Positions 26,600 to 34,899 of a DNA stretch of 64,000 nt are shown here, in pieces. Each line of letters begins with the position of its first letter. Position 1 is the stretch's first letter. Source of the stretch: Burkholderiales bacterium (GTDB taxonomy: Bacteria; Pseudomonadota; Gammaproteobacteria; Burkholderiales; Burkholderiaceae_C). The stretch is from the NCBI GenBank assembly GCA_016213205.1, contig JACRAZ010000042.1:62001-126000 (forward strand), written 5' to 3'. The notes beneath the pieces are model-generated. The model ran no database searches, was not told where the DNA came from, and was given only the letters and a program-made list of their open reading frames with translations. The translations under genes and the position numbers were made by a program.

Positions 26600-27085
26600 A
26601 TGAGCACGGACCCTGCCACTGTCACGCTGCGCGAGATCACCGCCGAGACCGTGCTGGCGGTCTGCAGGTTGTCGGTGCACGAGGCGCAGAAATCCTTCGT
26701 GGCGCCGAACGCGGTGTCGCTCGCGCAGGCACTGTTTGCGCCCGAGGCCTGGTACCGGGCCATCTACGCCGGTGACGAACTGGCCGGATTCGTGATGCTG
26801 GAAGACCACTCGCTGCGTTCGCCGCCACCGGACCGGCCCGACGTGGGGGTGTGGCGCCTGATGGTCGATGCGCGCTTCCAGGGGCGGGGCATCGGCGCTG
26901 CCGCGCTGCGCCAGGTCATCGCGCATGTGCAGTCGAAGGGCCTGTTCTCCCGGCTCGAGTTGTCCTACGTGCCCGGGCCCGGGTGCCCGGAGCCGTTCTA
27001 CCGAAGCCTGGGCTTCCGGCCCACCGGCCGCATGGATGGCCAGGAAGTGGTGCTCGAACTGCCGCTCGCGCCGCCGGCCGCGTAG
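26600..27085 (+). CDS. GNAT-family N-acetyltransferase (BltD/spermidine-acetyltransferase-like)
   Basis: 161 residues. Acetyl-CoA-binding signature VDARFQGRGIGAAALRQVI, preceded by a VWRLMV beta strand and followed by EPFYRSLGFRPTGRMDG. The N-terminal LREITAETVLAVCRLSV is like polyamine or aminoglycoside-type GNATs. AGGAGG lies 6 bases before the ATG. It stands alone, 57 bases after the acyl-CoA dehydrogenase. Confidence 0.85.
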   Translation: MSTDPATVTLREITAETVLAVCRLSVHEAQKSFVAPNAVSLAQALFAPEAWYRAIYAGDELAGFVMLEDHSLRSPPPDRPDVGVWRLMVDARFQGRGIGAAALRQVIAHVQSKGLFSRLELSYVPGPGCPEPFYRSLGFRPTGRMDGQEVVLELPLAPPAA

Positions 27086-27152
27086 CCTGCCTGGCGGGTG
27101 ACGTGCCGCGGTGCCTGGACCGATACTGCACCCCGCCAACCGGAGGATCCCC

Positions 27153-27731
27153 ATGAACCTTTTGCCTTCCGCCAGACGCGGTCTGCTGGTGCTGGCGGCG
27201 CTGGCCGCATGCCCCTGGGCCGGCCAGGCCGCACCGAACGAGGTGGTGCAGGCCCAGCGCGCGGCCATGGAACCGATGGCCCAGTTCGACGGGCTGTGGC
27301 GTGGCACCGCCAAGGTGCTCACGCCAGACCGGCGGCAGGTGGAACTGGTGCAGACCGAGCGCGTGGGCCCCATGCTCGGCGGGGCGATCCGGGTCATCGA
27401 AGGCCGTGGCCATGGCGCGGATGGCGATCTGCAGTTCAACGCCTTCGCCGTGATGTCCTACGACCCGGCCGCCAAGACCTACAGCCTCAAGTCCTGGGCC
27501 GAGGGCCGCGAAGGCAGCTTCCCGGTCGAACTGCGGCCCGATGGCTTCATCTGGTCCATCAAGGCCGGGCCGGCAACCATTCGCTACACGGCCACGGTGA
27601 AGGACGGTGTCTGGACCGAGATCGGCGAGCGCCTGATGGAAGGGCAGCCGCCGATGCGCATCTTCGAGATGTCGGTGCGCAAGCTGGGGCCCAGCGGCTG
27701 GCCGCAGGAAGGCGCCGTGCCGCCCAAGTGA
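27153..27731 (+). CDS. Secreted lipocalin-like protein, DUF1579 type
   Basis: 192 residues from an ATG with GGAGG upstream. A signal peptide covers residues 1-24 (LLVLAALAACPWAGQAA). The mature part is an antiparallel beta pattern opening FDGLWRGTAKVLTPD and containing RVGPMLGGAIRVIEGRG and YDPAAKTYSLKSWAEGREG, which is how DUF1579-like small barrels look. No catalytic residues are recognised. Possibly a periplasmic binder of a small hydrophobic molecule. Confidence 0.75.
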   Translation: MNLLPSARRGLLVLAALAACPWAGQAAPNEVVQAQRAAMEPMAQFDGLWRGTAKVLTPDRRQVELVQTERVGPMLGGAIRVIEGRGHGADGDLQFNAFAVMSYDPAAKTYSLKSWAEGREGSFPVELRPDGFIWSIKAGPATIRYTATVKDGVWTEIGERLMEGQPPMRIFEMSVRKLGPSGWPQEGAVPPK

Positions 27732-27884
27732 ACGGCCCGCCCGGCCGGCCCCCGCGGCGGGTGGCAAAGCCGCGCTGTTCATGAAGGACTTCGCGTTGCG
27801 CACGCTGCCGGGCGGCGGGCGAGCGGCGTGCGGCCCCAGAATCGACGGACTCCACAGCCGCTGAAGTTCGACGCCCGCCACCGC

Positions 27885-29036
27885 ATGACCTTGTTCCAGA
27901 GCTGCCGCCAGGCCGCCGCGGCCCCGGGCCGGCCCCTGGCCGCGCTGCTGCTCGAAGCCTTGCGACTGCGGTTCGGTGGCAACCGGCTGGGCCTGTCCGA
28001 GTACATGGACTTCCGCCTCCACGAGGCCGATCTGTCGGGTGCCGACAAGGCCATGTTCGGCGGCGCGCGCGCGCAGGCCGTGCTCGAGGAACTGCTGATC
28101 GACGATTACGCACGCTTCCTCAGCCTGGACAAGCTGAGCATGTATGCCTTGCTGCGCGGCCACGGCTTTGCGGTGCCCGCTCTGCGGGCCACCTACCGCA
28201 GCCTGCGGCCGTCCAGCGTCACGCAGTTGCACACCCCGCAGGCGCTGGCTGCGTACCTGCGTGCACCGGGCGCGCTGCCGGTGTACCTGAAGCGCTCGTT
28301 CGGCGCCTATGGCCGCGGCAACCGGCTGGTCACGGGGCTGCAGGGCGACTCGATCGTGTTCGGCAATGCCGACACCGTGCCCTTGGCCGAGTTCTGCGCC
28401 TCGCTGGACGATGGGCGCAGCCTGGGCTGGCTGCTGCAGCAGCCGCTGCAGCCGCATGCCGAGATCGTGGCGCTGACGGGCACCCGCAAGATCTCCGGCC
28501 TGCGCGTGCACAGCTTCCTCACGCCGCGTGGTGCGCGCCTGACCCGGGCCATCTTCAAGATCAATGCCGGCGAACTGGACTCCGACAACTTCGAGCACGG
28601 CGCCAGCGGCAACCTGCTCGGGGCGGTGGACATCGACAGCGGACGCATCGTGCGCAGCATCGCGGGCACCGGCGCCGGCCAGCGCGTGAACCCGCCGCAC
28701 CCGGTCACCGGCCGCGCGCTCACCGGCTTCGTGCTGCCGCACTGGCCCGCGGTGCGTGAGCTGGTGCTCGATGCGCACCGCGCCTTCCCCGGCTTCATCT
28801 GCCCCGGCTGGGACATCGCCCTGTGCCCCGAGGGGCCCGTCATCATGGAGGTCAACGCCTTCGGCGACATCGACCTCTCCCAGCATGCCTGCCGCCGCGG
28901 CTTCCTGGACGACGAGTTCCGCGCCTTGCTGGCCGAGCGGGGCCTGCTCCCGCTGCTGCGGCCCGGTGCCGCGGGCCTGCATCGTTCACCCAGGAACCAC
29001 CGGCTGGGCCGGCGCAAGCACCACTGGCCCTGGTAG
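27885..29036 (+). CDS. ATP-grasp ligase of the sugar-transfer-associated (TupA-like) type
   Basis: About 383 residues from the ATG at 27885; a GTG at 27828 would add 19. The ATP-grasp fold is visible as LPVYLKRSFGAYGRGNRLV (nucleotide-binding lysine and Gly loop), LQQPLQPHAEI, LRVHSFLTPRGA and the metal-binding end PVIMEVNAFGDIDLSQ. The closest known group is the alpha-L-glutamate-ligase-related/TupA family, found beside genes that attach amino acids to sugars or polymers. It should form an amide via an acyl-phosphate. The C-terminus is very basic (HRLGRRKHHW). The next gene, a Mur ligase-Pth fusion, is the likely partner. Confidence 0.8.
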   Translation: MTLFQSCRQAAAAPGRPLAALLLEALRLRFGGNRLGLSEYMDFRLHEADLSGADKAMFGGARAQAVLEELLIDDYARFLSLDKLSMYALLRGHGFAVPALRATYRSLRPSSVTQLHTPQALAAYLRAPGALPVYLKRSFGAYGRGNRLVTGLQGDSIVFGNADTVPLAEFCASLDDGRSLGWLLQQPLQPHAEIVALTGTRKISGLRVHSFLTPRGARLTRAIFKINAGELDSDNFEHGASGNLLGAVDIDSGRIVRSIAGTGAGQRVNPPHPVTGRALTGFVLPHWPAVRELVLDAHRAFPGFICPGWDIALCPEGPVIMEVNAFGDIDLSQHACRRGFLDDEFRALLAERGLLPLLRPGAAGLHRSPRNHRLGRRKHHWPW

Positions 29037-29254
29037 GCGAGGGCGCCTGCCGGCGTCCGCAGCGGCCGCTTCCCAGCACTGCGTCACGCTTTCCGGCGCG
29101 CCCGCAGGGGGCGCCGATGCTAAGGTCCCACGGTGCCCGCCGTGGCCGGCCCCGGCCGGCGCGCCACGGGCACGGACGATCGTGCCGCCGAGGGCTTGGG
29201 AACGCATCGACTCACCGGCTCGGCGCCGGCCGGGTCGCGCTCGACGACTGCCAG
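29037..29254 (+). promoter_or_regulatory. Intergenic region before the Mur ligase-Pth gene
   Basis: 218 GC-rich bases with no gene. GATGCTAAGGT (29117-29127) might hold a -10, with TTTCCG (29090-29095) upstream, but the spacing is too long for a normal sigma-70 promoter. I see nothing decisive, so read-through from the ATP-grasp gene remains possible. Confidence 0.3.
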
Positions 29255-31186
29255 ATGAACCTGAAGAAATGGGGCGATGCCCTGGCCTGGCGCGTCCGCG
29301 CCCGGGTGGGTGACCAACGCATCGACAACGCCATCCTGCACCTGGCGCGCCTGTGGCGGCCGCTGCTGCGGCGGCCCACCTTCATCGCGCTGGCCGGCAG
29401 CGCCGGCAAGACGACGGCCAAGGAACTGCTCGCCGGCATCCTGGCCACCCACCAGCGCGGCGTGGCCAACCCCGGCACCTTCAACATGCTGCAGCACCTG
29501 GGCCAGACGCTGCTGAAGGTGGCGCCCTGGCACCACCACTGCGTGATGGAGCTCAGCGAAGACCAGCCCGGCGTGATGGACCGGATGCTGCCGCTGCTCA
29601 AGCCCAGCATCGCGGTGATGACCGTGGTGCGCGACGACCACCTTGCGGCGTTCGGCTCGCGTGACCAGCTGGTGCACGAGATGCTGCGCGTGGTGCAGTG
29701 CCTGCCGCCCGAGGGCATGGCGGTGCTCAATGCCGACGACCCGGTGGTGCTGGGCATGGCCGCGCAGTGCCGCGCACGCGTGCTCACCTTCGGCACGGCG
29801 GCCGGCGCCGACCTGCGCGCCGACGAGATCCAGGCCGCATGGCCCCGGCGCCTGACGATGACACTGCACTTCCGTGGCCAGCGCCTGCGTGTCGCCACGC
29901 GGCTGTGCGGCGAGCACTGGGTGCCCTCGGTGCTGGGGGCCGTCGGCGGGGCGCTCGCCTGCGGGCTCACGCTCGAGGCCTGCGCCGCCGCGCTGGCCGC
30001 GGTGGAACCCTTCGAAGGGCGCATGCAGCCGGTGGTGCTGGCCGATGGCGTGACCTTCATGCGCGACGACTTCAAGGCCCCGTGCTGGGGCATCGACGCC
30101 AGCGTGGCCTTCCTGCGTGATGCGGACGCACGCCGCAAGGTGGTGGTGCTGGGCGAGCTGTCCGAGGTTCGCTCGGGCAAATCGGCCACCTACAAGGCGG
30201 TGGCGCGCCAGTTGCTGGCGGTGGCCGACGAGGTGGTGGTCGTGGGGCCCTGGGCCACCGAGGCGCTGGCGGCCAGCGGCAGCGTGCCCGGCCGGCGCGT
30301 GGTGGCCTTCATGAGCGTGCAGCAGGCCTCGGACCACGTGAACGCCCAGGCCCGGCCGGGAGATCTGGTGCTGCTCAAGGGCTCGATCAAGCAGGACCAC
30401 CTGCAGCGCATCCTGCTGGCCCGGCTGGGCCGCTGGACCTGCTGGATCGACGATTGCCGCATGATCCGCTTCTGTGCCACCTGCTCCGAGAAGGACCGCG
30501 CCAGCCCGCAGGCCGCTGCGGTGCAACCCGCGCCGCTGCCGCTGGCCGAGGGCGGCCCCTTGCGCCAGCCGCCGGTGGCGGCGGATGAATGGCTGGTGGT
30601 CGGGCTGGGCAACGATGGTCCGGCCTACCAGGACACGCCGCACAACATCGGCTTCGACCTGGTGGACCACCTGGCGCGTGCGCACGGGCTCGTCTGGCAG
30701 CAGGACACGGCAGCCTGGGTGGCCCGCGGGCGCATCGGCGGGCGGGCGCTGTGCCTGTTGAAGCTGCGCACGCTGATGAACCTCTCCGGCCCAACGCTGC
30801 AGCACATCGCCCGGGCGGCGGGCATTTCAGCGCGCCAGATCGTGCTGGTGCACGACGACCTGCACCTGCCGCTGGGCACCGTGAAGGCACGTGCGCACGG
30901 CGGCGCAGGCGGCCACAAGGGCGTGGCATCGGTCCTCGGCAGCTTCCAGACCGATGCGATCCGCCGGATCAAGATCGGCGTGGCGCCGGCGGTGCCGGTG
31001 CTGGACCTGCCGGCCTATGTGGTCGCGCCGTGGCCCGAGGCGCTGCGGCCCGTGCTGGAGCAGAGCCTGGTGCTCGCGGTGGACCGCCTGCTCACGCTGA
31101 AAGAGGCGGAGCCGGCGCCGCAACGCCCGCCCGCAGCGCCGGTGGCTGGTGGCCCGGCACATCCGGCGCGCCAAGTCCACCCCTAA
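29255..31186 (+). CDS. MurF-like Mur ligase fused to a peptidyl-tRNA hydrolase domain
   Basis: 643 residues in one frame. Residues about 40-395 resemble the central and C-terminal domains of MurF: P-loop GSAGKTT (48-54), NPGTFNML, a MELSEDQPG strand, AVLNADDP (156-163), EGRMQPV and VVVLGELSEVRSG. The UDP-MurNAc-binding N-terminal domain is absent. A Cys-rich stretch (396-410) and a linker lead to a complete Pth domain (445-615). It has WLVVGLGNDGPAY, His463 in TPHNIGFD, LMNLSG, Asp534 in LVHDDLHLP and RRIKIGV. The Asn of GGHNG (Asn114 in E. coli Pth) is Lys555. Inferred role: ATP-dependent amide bond formation coupled to acyl-tRNA or acyl-ester handling. Confidence 0.85.
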   Translation: MNLKKWGDALAWRVRARVGDQRIDNAILHLARLWRPLLRRPTFIALAGSAGKTTAKELLAGILATHQRGVANPGTFNMLQHLGQTLLKVAPWHHHCVMELSEDQPGVMDRMLPLLKPSIAVMTVVRDDHLAAFGSRDQLVHEMLRVVQCLPPEGMAVLNADDPVVLGMAAQCRARVLTFGTAAGADLRADEIQAAWPRRLTMTLHFRGQRLRVATRLCGEHWVPSVLGAVGGALACGLTLEACAAALAAVEPFEGRMQPVVLADGVTFMRDDFKAPCWGIDASVAFLRDADARRKVVVLGELSEVRSGKSATYKAVARQLLAVADEVVVVGPWATEALAASGSVPGRRVVAFMSVQQASDHVNAQARPGDLVLLKGSIKQDHLQRILLARLGRWTCWIDDCRMIRFCATCSEKDRASPQAAAVQPAPLPLAEGGPLRQPPVAADEWLVVGLGNDGPAYQDTPHNIGFDLVDHLARAHGLVWQQDTAAWVARGRIGGRALCLLKLRTLMNLSGPTLQHIARAAGISARQIVLVHDDLHLPLGTVKARAHGGAGGHKGVASVLGSFQTDAIRRIKIGVAPAVPVLDLPAYVVAPWPEALRPVLEQSLVLAVDRLLTLKEAEPAPQRPPAAPVAGGPAHPARQVHP

Positions 31187-31299
31187 GCGCAACACCCGCG
31201 CAGCGATAACCTGCCCCCCGGGCGGCCGCTGCCCGGCGCCCGATTGGGGCTGCCGGCGTGGCCCGACCTCCGCGAACCGCGTCGCCAGGGAAGGGGCCG

Positions 31300-32247
31300 A
31301 TGGCAGGACAACGACAACCCGGCACGGTGTGCGCCGCCGATGGCTGCAGCATCGACACCGGCACCCTGTGCCGCTGGGACAGCCCGCGCCCGGGCCCGGC
31401 CGGTGCCGCCTTGCAGGGCCTGCTGGCCGGCGGCGCGGCGCCGCCCGAGGAGGGCGTGCAGATCGTGCTCACGCCGCTGCAGCTGGCCGCGATCCTCGAG
31501 CGCGAGTCGATCGAGCAGGCCGGCACGGTGAAGCAGCGCCTGTGGGGCGCGGTCACGGTGATCGGCGGCGCGCTGGAACTGGTGGGTGCGGGGGCCCTGC
31601 TGCTCACGCCCGAACCCACCACGCTGAGCAAGGTGGCCGGCGCCGCGCTGGGGGCGCACGGGCTGGACCCGGCCGGCACCGGCCTGCGGCAGATCGTCTC
31701 GGGCCGGCCCGAGACCTCGCTCACCGCCGGCGCGGCCCGGGCCGCGGCCCTGTCGATGGGCGTCAGCGAGCAGAACGCCGAGCGCATCGGCCTCACGGTG
31801 GACATCGCGATCCCGATGCTGCTGGGCCTGGCCGGCGCGGCGCGGGTGCTGGCGGTGCGCCGCGGTGCCATCAGCCTGGCCGCCGAAGAGGCCGCCGGTG
31901 GCCACACCCTGGCCCGCCACGTGGGCCGCACCGAGGCGCAGCTGCGTGCCCGGCTGGCCGCCGAGCCACGCATCCGCGCGGCCACCAGCTTCCACAGCCT
32001 GGCCGAGGCCGAGCGCTGCGTGGCCGAGGCCTTGCGCGCCCACCAGGCCGCCATCAAGGCCTGGGCCAGGCTGGCCGCGCCGGGCGAGCGGCTGCCGCTG
32101 GCCCACGACGCCGGGCGCGTGGTGGGCTTCGGCGTGCTGCGCGGCGGCCATGGCGTGCAGCAGATGTCGCGCCTGGTGGTGGTGCTGCGCAAGGTGCAGA
32201 ACAATGGGCGCACCTACTTCGTGCTGACCGCCTACCCCAAGCCCTGA
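31300..32247 (+). CDS. Polymorphic toxin with C-terminal RNase A-like (CdiA-CT type) domain
   Basis: 315 residues from an ATG with AGGGAAGG upstream. Residues about 55-190 form a helical, Gly/Ala-rich pre-toxin region (LTPLQLAAILERESIEQAG, RLWGAVTVIGGALELVG, GLRQIVSG) of the kind seen in effectors delivered to other bacteria. Residues 197-315 match the bacterial RNase A-like toxin: GGHTLARHVGRTEAQLRARL, SFHSLAEAE and the end TYFVLTAYPKP. His202, His207 and Thr310/Tyr312 are candidate active-site residues. No signal peptide is seen, so secretion would need another system (T6SS or a fusion partner), not in the window. The immunity gene follows after seven bases. Confidence 0.82.
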   Translation: MAGQRQPGTVCAADGCSIDTGTLCRWDSPRPGPAGAALQGLLAGGAAPPEEGVQIVLTPLQLAAILERESIEQAGTVKQRLWGAVTVIGGALELVGAGALLLTPEPTTLSKVAGAALGAHGLDPAGTGLRQIVSGRPETSLTAGAARAAALSMGVSEQNAERIGLTVDIAIPMLLGLAGAARVLAVRRGAISLAAEEAAGGHTLARHVGRTEAQLRARLAAEPRIRAATSFHSLAEAERCVAEALRAHQAAIKAWARLAAPGERLPLAHDAGRVVGFGVLRGGHGVQQMSRLVVVLRKVQNNGRTYFVLTAYPKP

Positions 32248-32254
32248 CCTGCCT

Positions 32255-32593
32255 GTGAACGCAACCGGCCCCGTGCCCCATCCCTATGCCCACCTGGCCA
32301 GCCTGCTGGCCGCCTGGTTCCACCAGGACTTCGACCTCGCCGGTCCCACCGCCGAAGCCGTGGCCGAGGCCTACCGCCGCGCCACGCGGGCCGACGAAGT
32401 GGCGCGCGCGGCGCAGGACATCGAGCGCTTCCTGCACGACCATGCGGGCCTGCCGCCGGCGCAACTGGGCGCGCGTTTCGACTCCCTGTTCGAGCCCGAG
32501 GTCGACCCGCTGGGCTTCGCGCCCTCGGTCGAGGCATTCCTGCGTGCCGTGCAGCGCGTGCTGCAGGCGCCGCCCGCTCCACCATCGCGCTAG
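32255..32593 (+). CDS. CdiI-type immunity protein
   Basis: 112 residues from a GTG seven bases after the toxin stop. The sequence LASLLAAWFHQDFDLAG, followed by an acidic helical part (RAAQDIERFLHDH), is the pattern of the CdiI_2 contact-dependent-inhibition immunity family (consensus around YFHQDWD). It should bind and neutralise the RNase A-like domain encoded upstream. The assignment rests on both sequence pattern and position. Confidence 0.82.
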   Translation: MNATGPVPHPYAHLASLLAAWFHQDFDLAGPTAEAVAEAYRRATRADEVARAAQDIERFLHDHAGLPPAQLGARFDSLFEPEVDPLGFAPSVEAFLRAVQRVLQAPPAPPSR

Positions 32594-32651
32594 GGTTTGC
32601 TCACGCGGGTCAGCGCCGTCGTGCAAACTGGCCCTGGCATGGGTGGCATGA

Positions 32652-32798
32652 GCACCACCACCCCGGGGCCAGGGCCTGCGCCGCTTCATGCTCGGCACGC
32701 GCGATGCGCACGGCCTGTACCGCCAGTTCGGCTTCACGCCGCTGGCCGCGCCGGACCGGATGATGGAAGCGCTGCGACCCGACATCTACCAGACCCGA
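32652..32798 (+). pseudogene. Remnant of a GNAT acetyltransferase C-terminus
   Basis: From 32670 the plus strand encodes QGLRRFMLGTRDAHGLYRQF, followed by GFTPLAAPDRMMEALRPDIY. That is the C-terminal third of a common GNAT family, in which this segment forms the last helix and strands. An in-frame stop lies at 32649-32651, no start codon or acetyl-CoA-binding region precedes it, and the frame runs on without the expected stop. The 5' two thirds are absent, apparently replaced by the toxin-immunity pair. Confidence 0.6.
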
Positions 32799-32826
32799 CC
32801 ACCCCACCGAACCTGGAACCCACCCC

Positions 32827-33474
32827 ATGAAACTCATCGGCATGCTCGATTCGCCCTACGTGCGGCGCGTGGCCATCTCGCTGCAACTGCTGGGGCTGCG
32901 CTTCGAGCACCAGTCCTTGTCGGTGTTCCGCAACTTCGACGCGTTCGCACGCATCAACCCGGTGGTCAAGGCGCCCACCCTGGTGTGCGACGACGGCGAG
33001 ACGCTGATGGACTCCACCCTGATCCTCGACCTCGCCGAGGCACTGGCCCGCCCGCGCAGCCTGATGCCGGCCACCGTGGCAGAGCGCCAGCACGAGCTGC
33101 ACCTGATCGGCCTGGCGCTCGCGGCCTGCGAGAAGAGCGTGCAGATCGTCTACGAACATGGCCTGCGGCCACCGGAGAAGCTGCACGAACCCTGGCTGGC
33201 GCGGGTGACGGGCCAGATGCTCGCGGCCTTCGGCGCACTGGAGCAGGCCCTCGCGCAGCGGCCGGCACTGGCGGCCAGTGCCGAGCGCTCCGATCGGCTC
33301 ACGCAAGCCGGCGTGAGCCTCGCGGTGGCCTGGCACTTTGCGCGCCGCACGCTGCCTTCGGCACTGCCGGAAGCGGGCTTTGCGCGCCTGGCCGCCTTCT
33401 CGGCCCAGGCCGAGGCGCTGCCCGAGTTCGCGGCCGCGCCACATGGCGACGGCACCGTGGCGCAGCGCACCTGA
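32827..33474 (+). CDS. Glutathione S-transferase family protein
   Basis: 215 residues. The N-terminal thioredoxin-like half has LDSPYVRRVAISL (candidate glutathione-contacting Ser), cis-Pro in VVKAPTLV and the Asp-Ser motif MDSTLILDL. The C-terminal half is helical. Typical of small bacterial GSTs used in stress defence or aromatic catabolism. The stop overlaps the next gene (TGATG). Confidence 0.85.
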   Translation: MKLIGMLDSPYVRRVAISLQLLGLRFEHQSLSVFRNFDAFARINPVVKAPTLVCDDGETLMDSTLILDLAEALARPRSLMPATVAERQHELHLIGLALAACEKSVQIVYEHGLRPPEKLHEPWLARVTGQMLAAFGALEQALAQRPALAASAERSDRLTQAGVSLAVAWHFARRTLPSALPEAGFARLAAFSAQAEALPEFAAAPHGDGTVAQRT

Positions 33475-34055
33475 TGCAAGGGATGACACCCGCGACGACA
33501 GGCCCTGCCACGCCCCCCGGCCAGGTGCTGGCGGTGGCGGCCAGCCCGGCGCACGGCTTCTCGAAGCCGGCGCAGGCCTGCATCGAACTGCTGGCCGGCC
33601 TGGGCGTGGCGGGTGACGCGCACTGCGGCCGCACCGTGCAGCACCGTTCGCGGGTGGCGCAAGACCCCACCCAGCCCAACCTGCGCCAGGTGCACCTGCT
33701 GCAGGCCGAACTGTTCGACGCGCTGGCGCCACGGGGCCACCGGCTGTCGCCGGGCGACATCGGCGAGAACATCACCACCCGCGGCATCGACCTGCTGGCG
33801 CTGCCGGTGGACACGCTGCTGCACATCGGCGCTCAGGCGGTGCTGCGGCTCACCGGCCTGCGCAACCCCTGTGCGCAGCTCGATGGCTTCCAGCCCGGGC
33901 TGATGGCCGCGGTGCTCGGCCGCACGCCGGACGGGCGCCTGGTGCGCAAGGCCGGCGTGATGGCCGTGGTGCTGGCCGGCGGCCGGGTGCAGCCGGGCGA
34001 CACCATCGGCCTGGTGCTGCCGGCCACGCCGCACCGGGCGTTGGAGCGCGTGTAG
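33474..34055 (+). CDS. MOSC-domain protein
   Basis: 193 residues; a second in-frame ATG at 33483 would give 190. MOSC hallmarks: HGFSKPAQ, a GVAGDAHCGRTVQHRS region, GDIGENITTRGIDL, and LRNPCAQLDGF with the conserved Cys of the Pro-Cys motif. MOSC domains bind or transfer sulfur on molybdenum cofactor, or act in metal-sulfur chemistry (YiiM-like proteins). It overlaps the GST gene stop, so both are co-translated. Confidence 0.85.
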   Translation: MQGMTPATTGPATPPGQVLAVAASPAHGFSKPAQACIELLAGLGVAGDAHCGRTVQHRSRVAQDPTQPNLRQVHLLQAELFDALAPRGHRLSPGDIGENITTRGIDLLALPVDTLLHIGAQAVLRLTGLRNPCAQLDGFQPGLMAAVLGRTPDGRLVRKAGVMAVVLAGGRVQPGDTIGLVLPATPHRALERV

Positions 34056-34137
34056 CCCCGCCGGTTGCGGTAGCCTCGCCGGTGCCGGCCACCCGTGGCG
34101 CCGGCCCCTGCCTGCCATCCGCACCCGGAGACCCGCA

Positions 34138-34899
34138 ATGCCCCCCTGGCTGCCACCCGACTATGCGCTGCTGATCGCGGGCGCGGTGTTGGCCGGCTTC
34201 GTGCAGGGCTTGTCGGGCTTTGCGTTCGCGATGGTGTCGATGTCGGTCTGGGTCTGGGGCCTGGAGCCCCGCGTGGCCTCCGTCATGGCGGTGTTCGGCG
34301 GCCTCACCGGCCAGGTGTTCGCCGCGGTGCAGATGCGCCGCCCGTTGCGCCTGGTGGTGCTCTACCCCTTTCTGCTGGGTGGGGCCCTGGGCGTGCCGGT
34401 GGGCGTGGCGTTGCTGCCGCACCTGGATGCGGTGCTGTTCAAGGCCGTGCTGGGCACGCTGCTGGTGGTGTGCTGCCCGCTGATGATGATGGCGCAACGC
34501 CTGCCCCGGCTGGACCACGGCGGCCGCCTGGCCGATGCGCTGGCCGGCGCTGCCGGCGGCGTGATGGGCGGCTTCGGCGGCTTCACCGGCGTGGTGCCGG
34601 CGCTGTGGTGCACGCTGCGCAACTTCGACAAGGACCTGCAGCGCACGGTGATCCAGAACTTCAACCTGGCCGCGCTGGCCGCCACGATGGCGGCCTACCT
34701 GGCCACCGGTGCCGTCACCGCGCCGATGCTGCCGATGTTCGCGGTGGTGGCGCCAGCGCTGCTGATCCCTTCCCTGCTGGGCACACGGCTGTACATCGGG
34801 CTGAGCGAACTGTCGTTCCGCCGCGTCGTGCTGGTCTTGCTCACCGCCTCCGGGGTGGCGATGATCGCCGCTTCCTGGCCCACACTGTGGTACCGATGA
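34138..34899 (+). CDS. TauE/SafE-family membrane exporter
   Basis: 253 residues with about eight hydrophobic segments. The family outline is clear: an N-terminal LSGFAFAMVSMSVWVWG, and an internally repeated second half beginning MGGFGGFTGVVPALWCTLRNFDK. The family exports sulfite, sulfoacetate or similar anions across the inner membrane. GGAGA precedes the ATG. The stop overlaps the start of the next gene (ATGA). Confidence 0.85.
   Translation: MPPWLPPDYALLIAGAVLAGFVQGLSGFAFAMVSMSVWVWGLEPRVASVMAVFGGLTGQVFAAVQMRRPLRLVVLYPFLLGGALGVPVGVALLPHLDAVLFKAVLGTLLVVCCPLMMMAQRLPRLDHGGRLADALAGAAGGVMGGFGGFTGVVPALWCTLRNFDKDLQRTVIQNFNLAALAATMAAYLATGAVTAPMLPMFAVVAPALLIPSLLGTRLYIGLSELSFRRVVLVLLTASGVAMIAASWPTLWYR

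Noticed and set aside
24383-27439. A 1018-codon minus-strand open frame over the acyl-CoA dehydrogenase and GNAT genes
   Set aside because: Shadow reading; its only meaningful neighbour, the nitroreductase, lies in another frame with a proper start at 25167.
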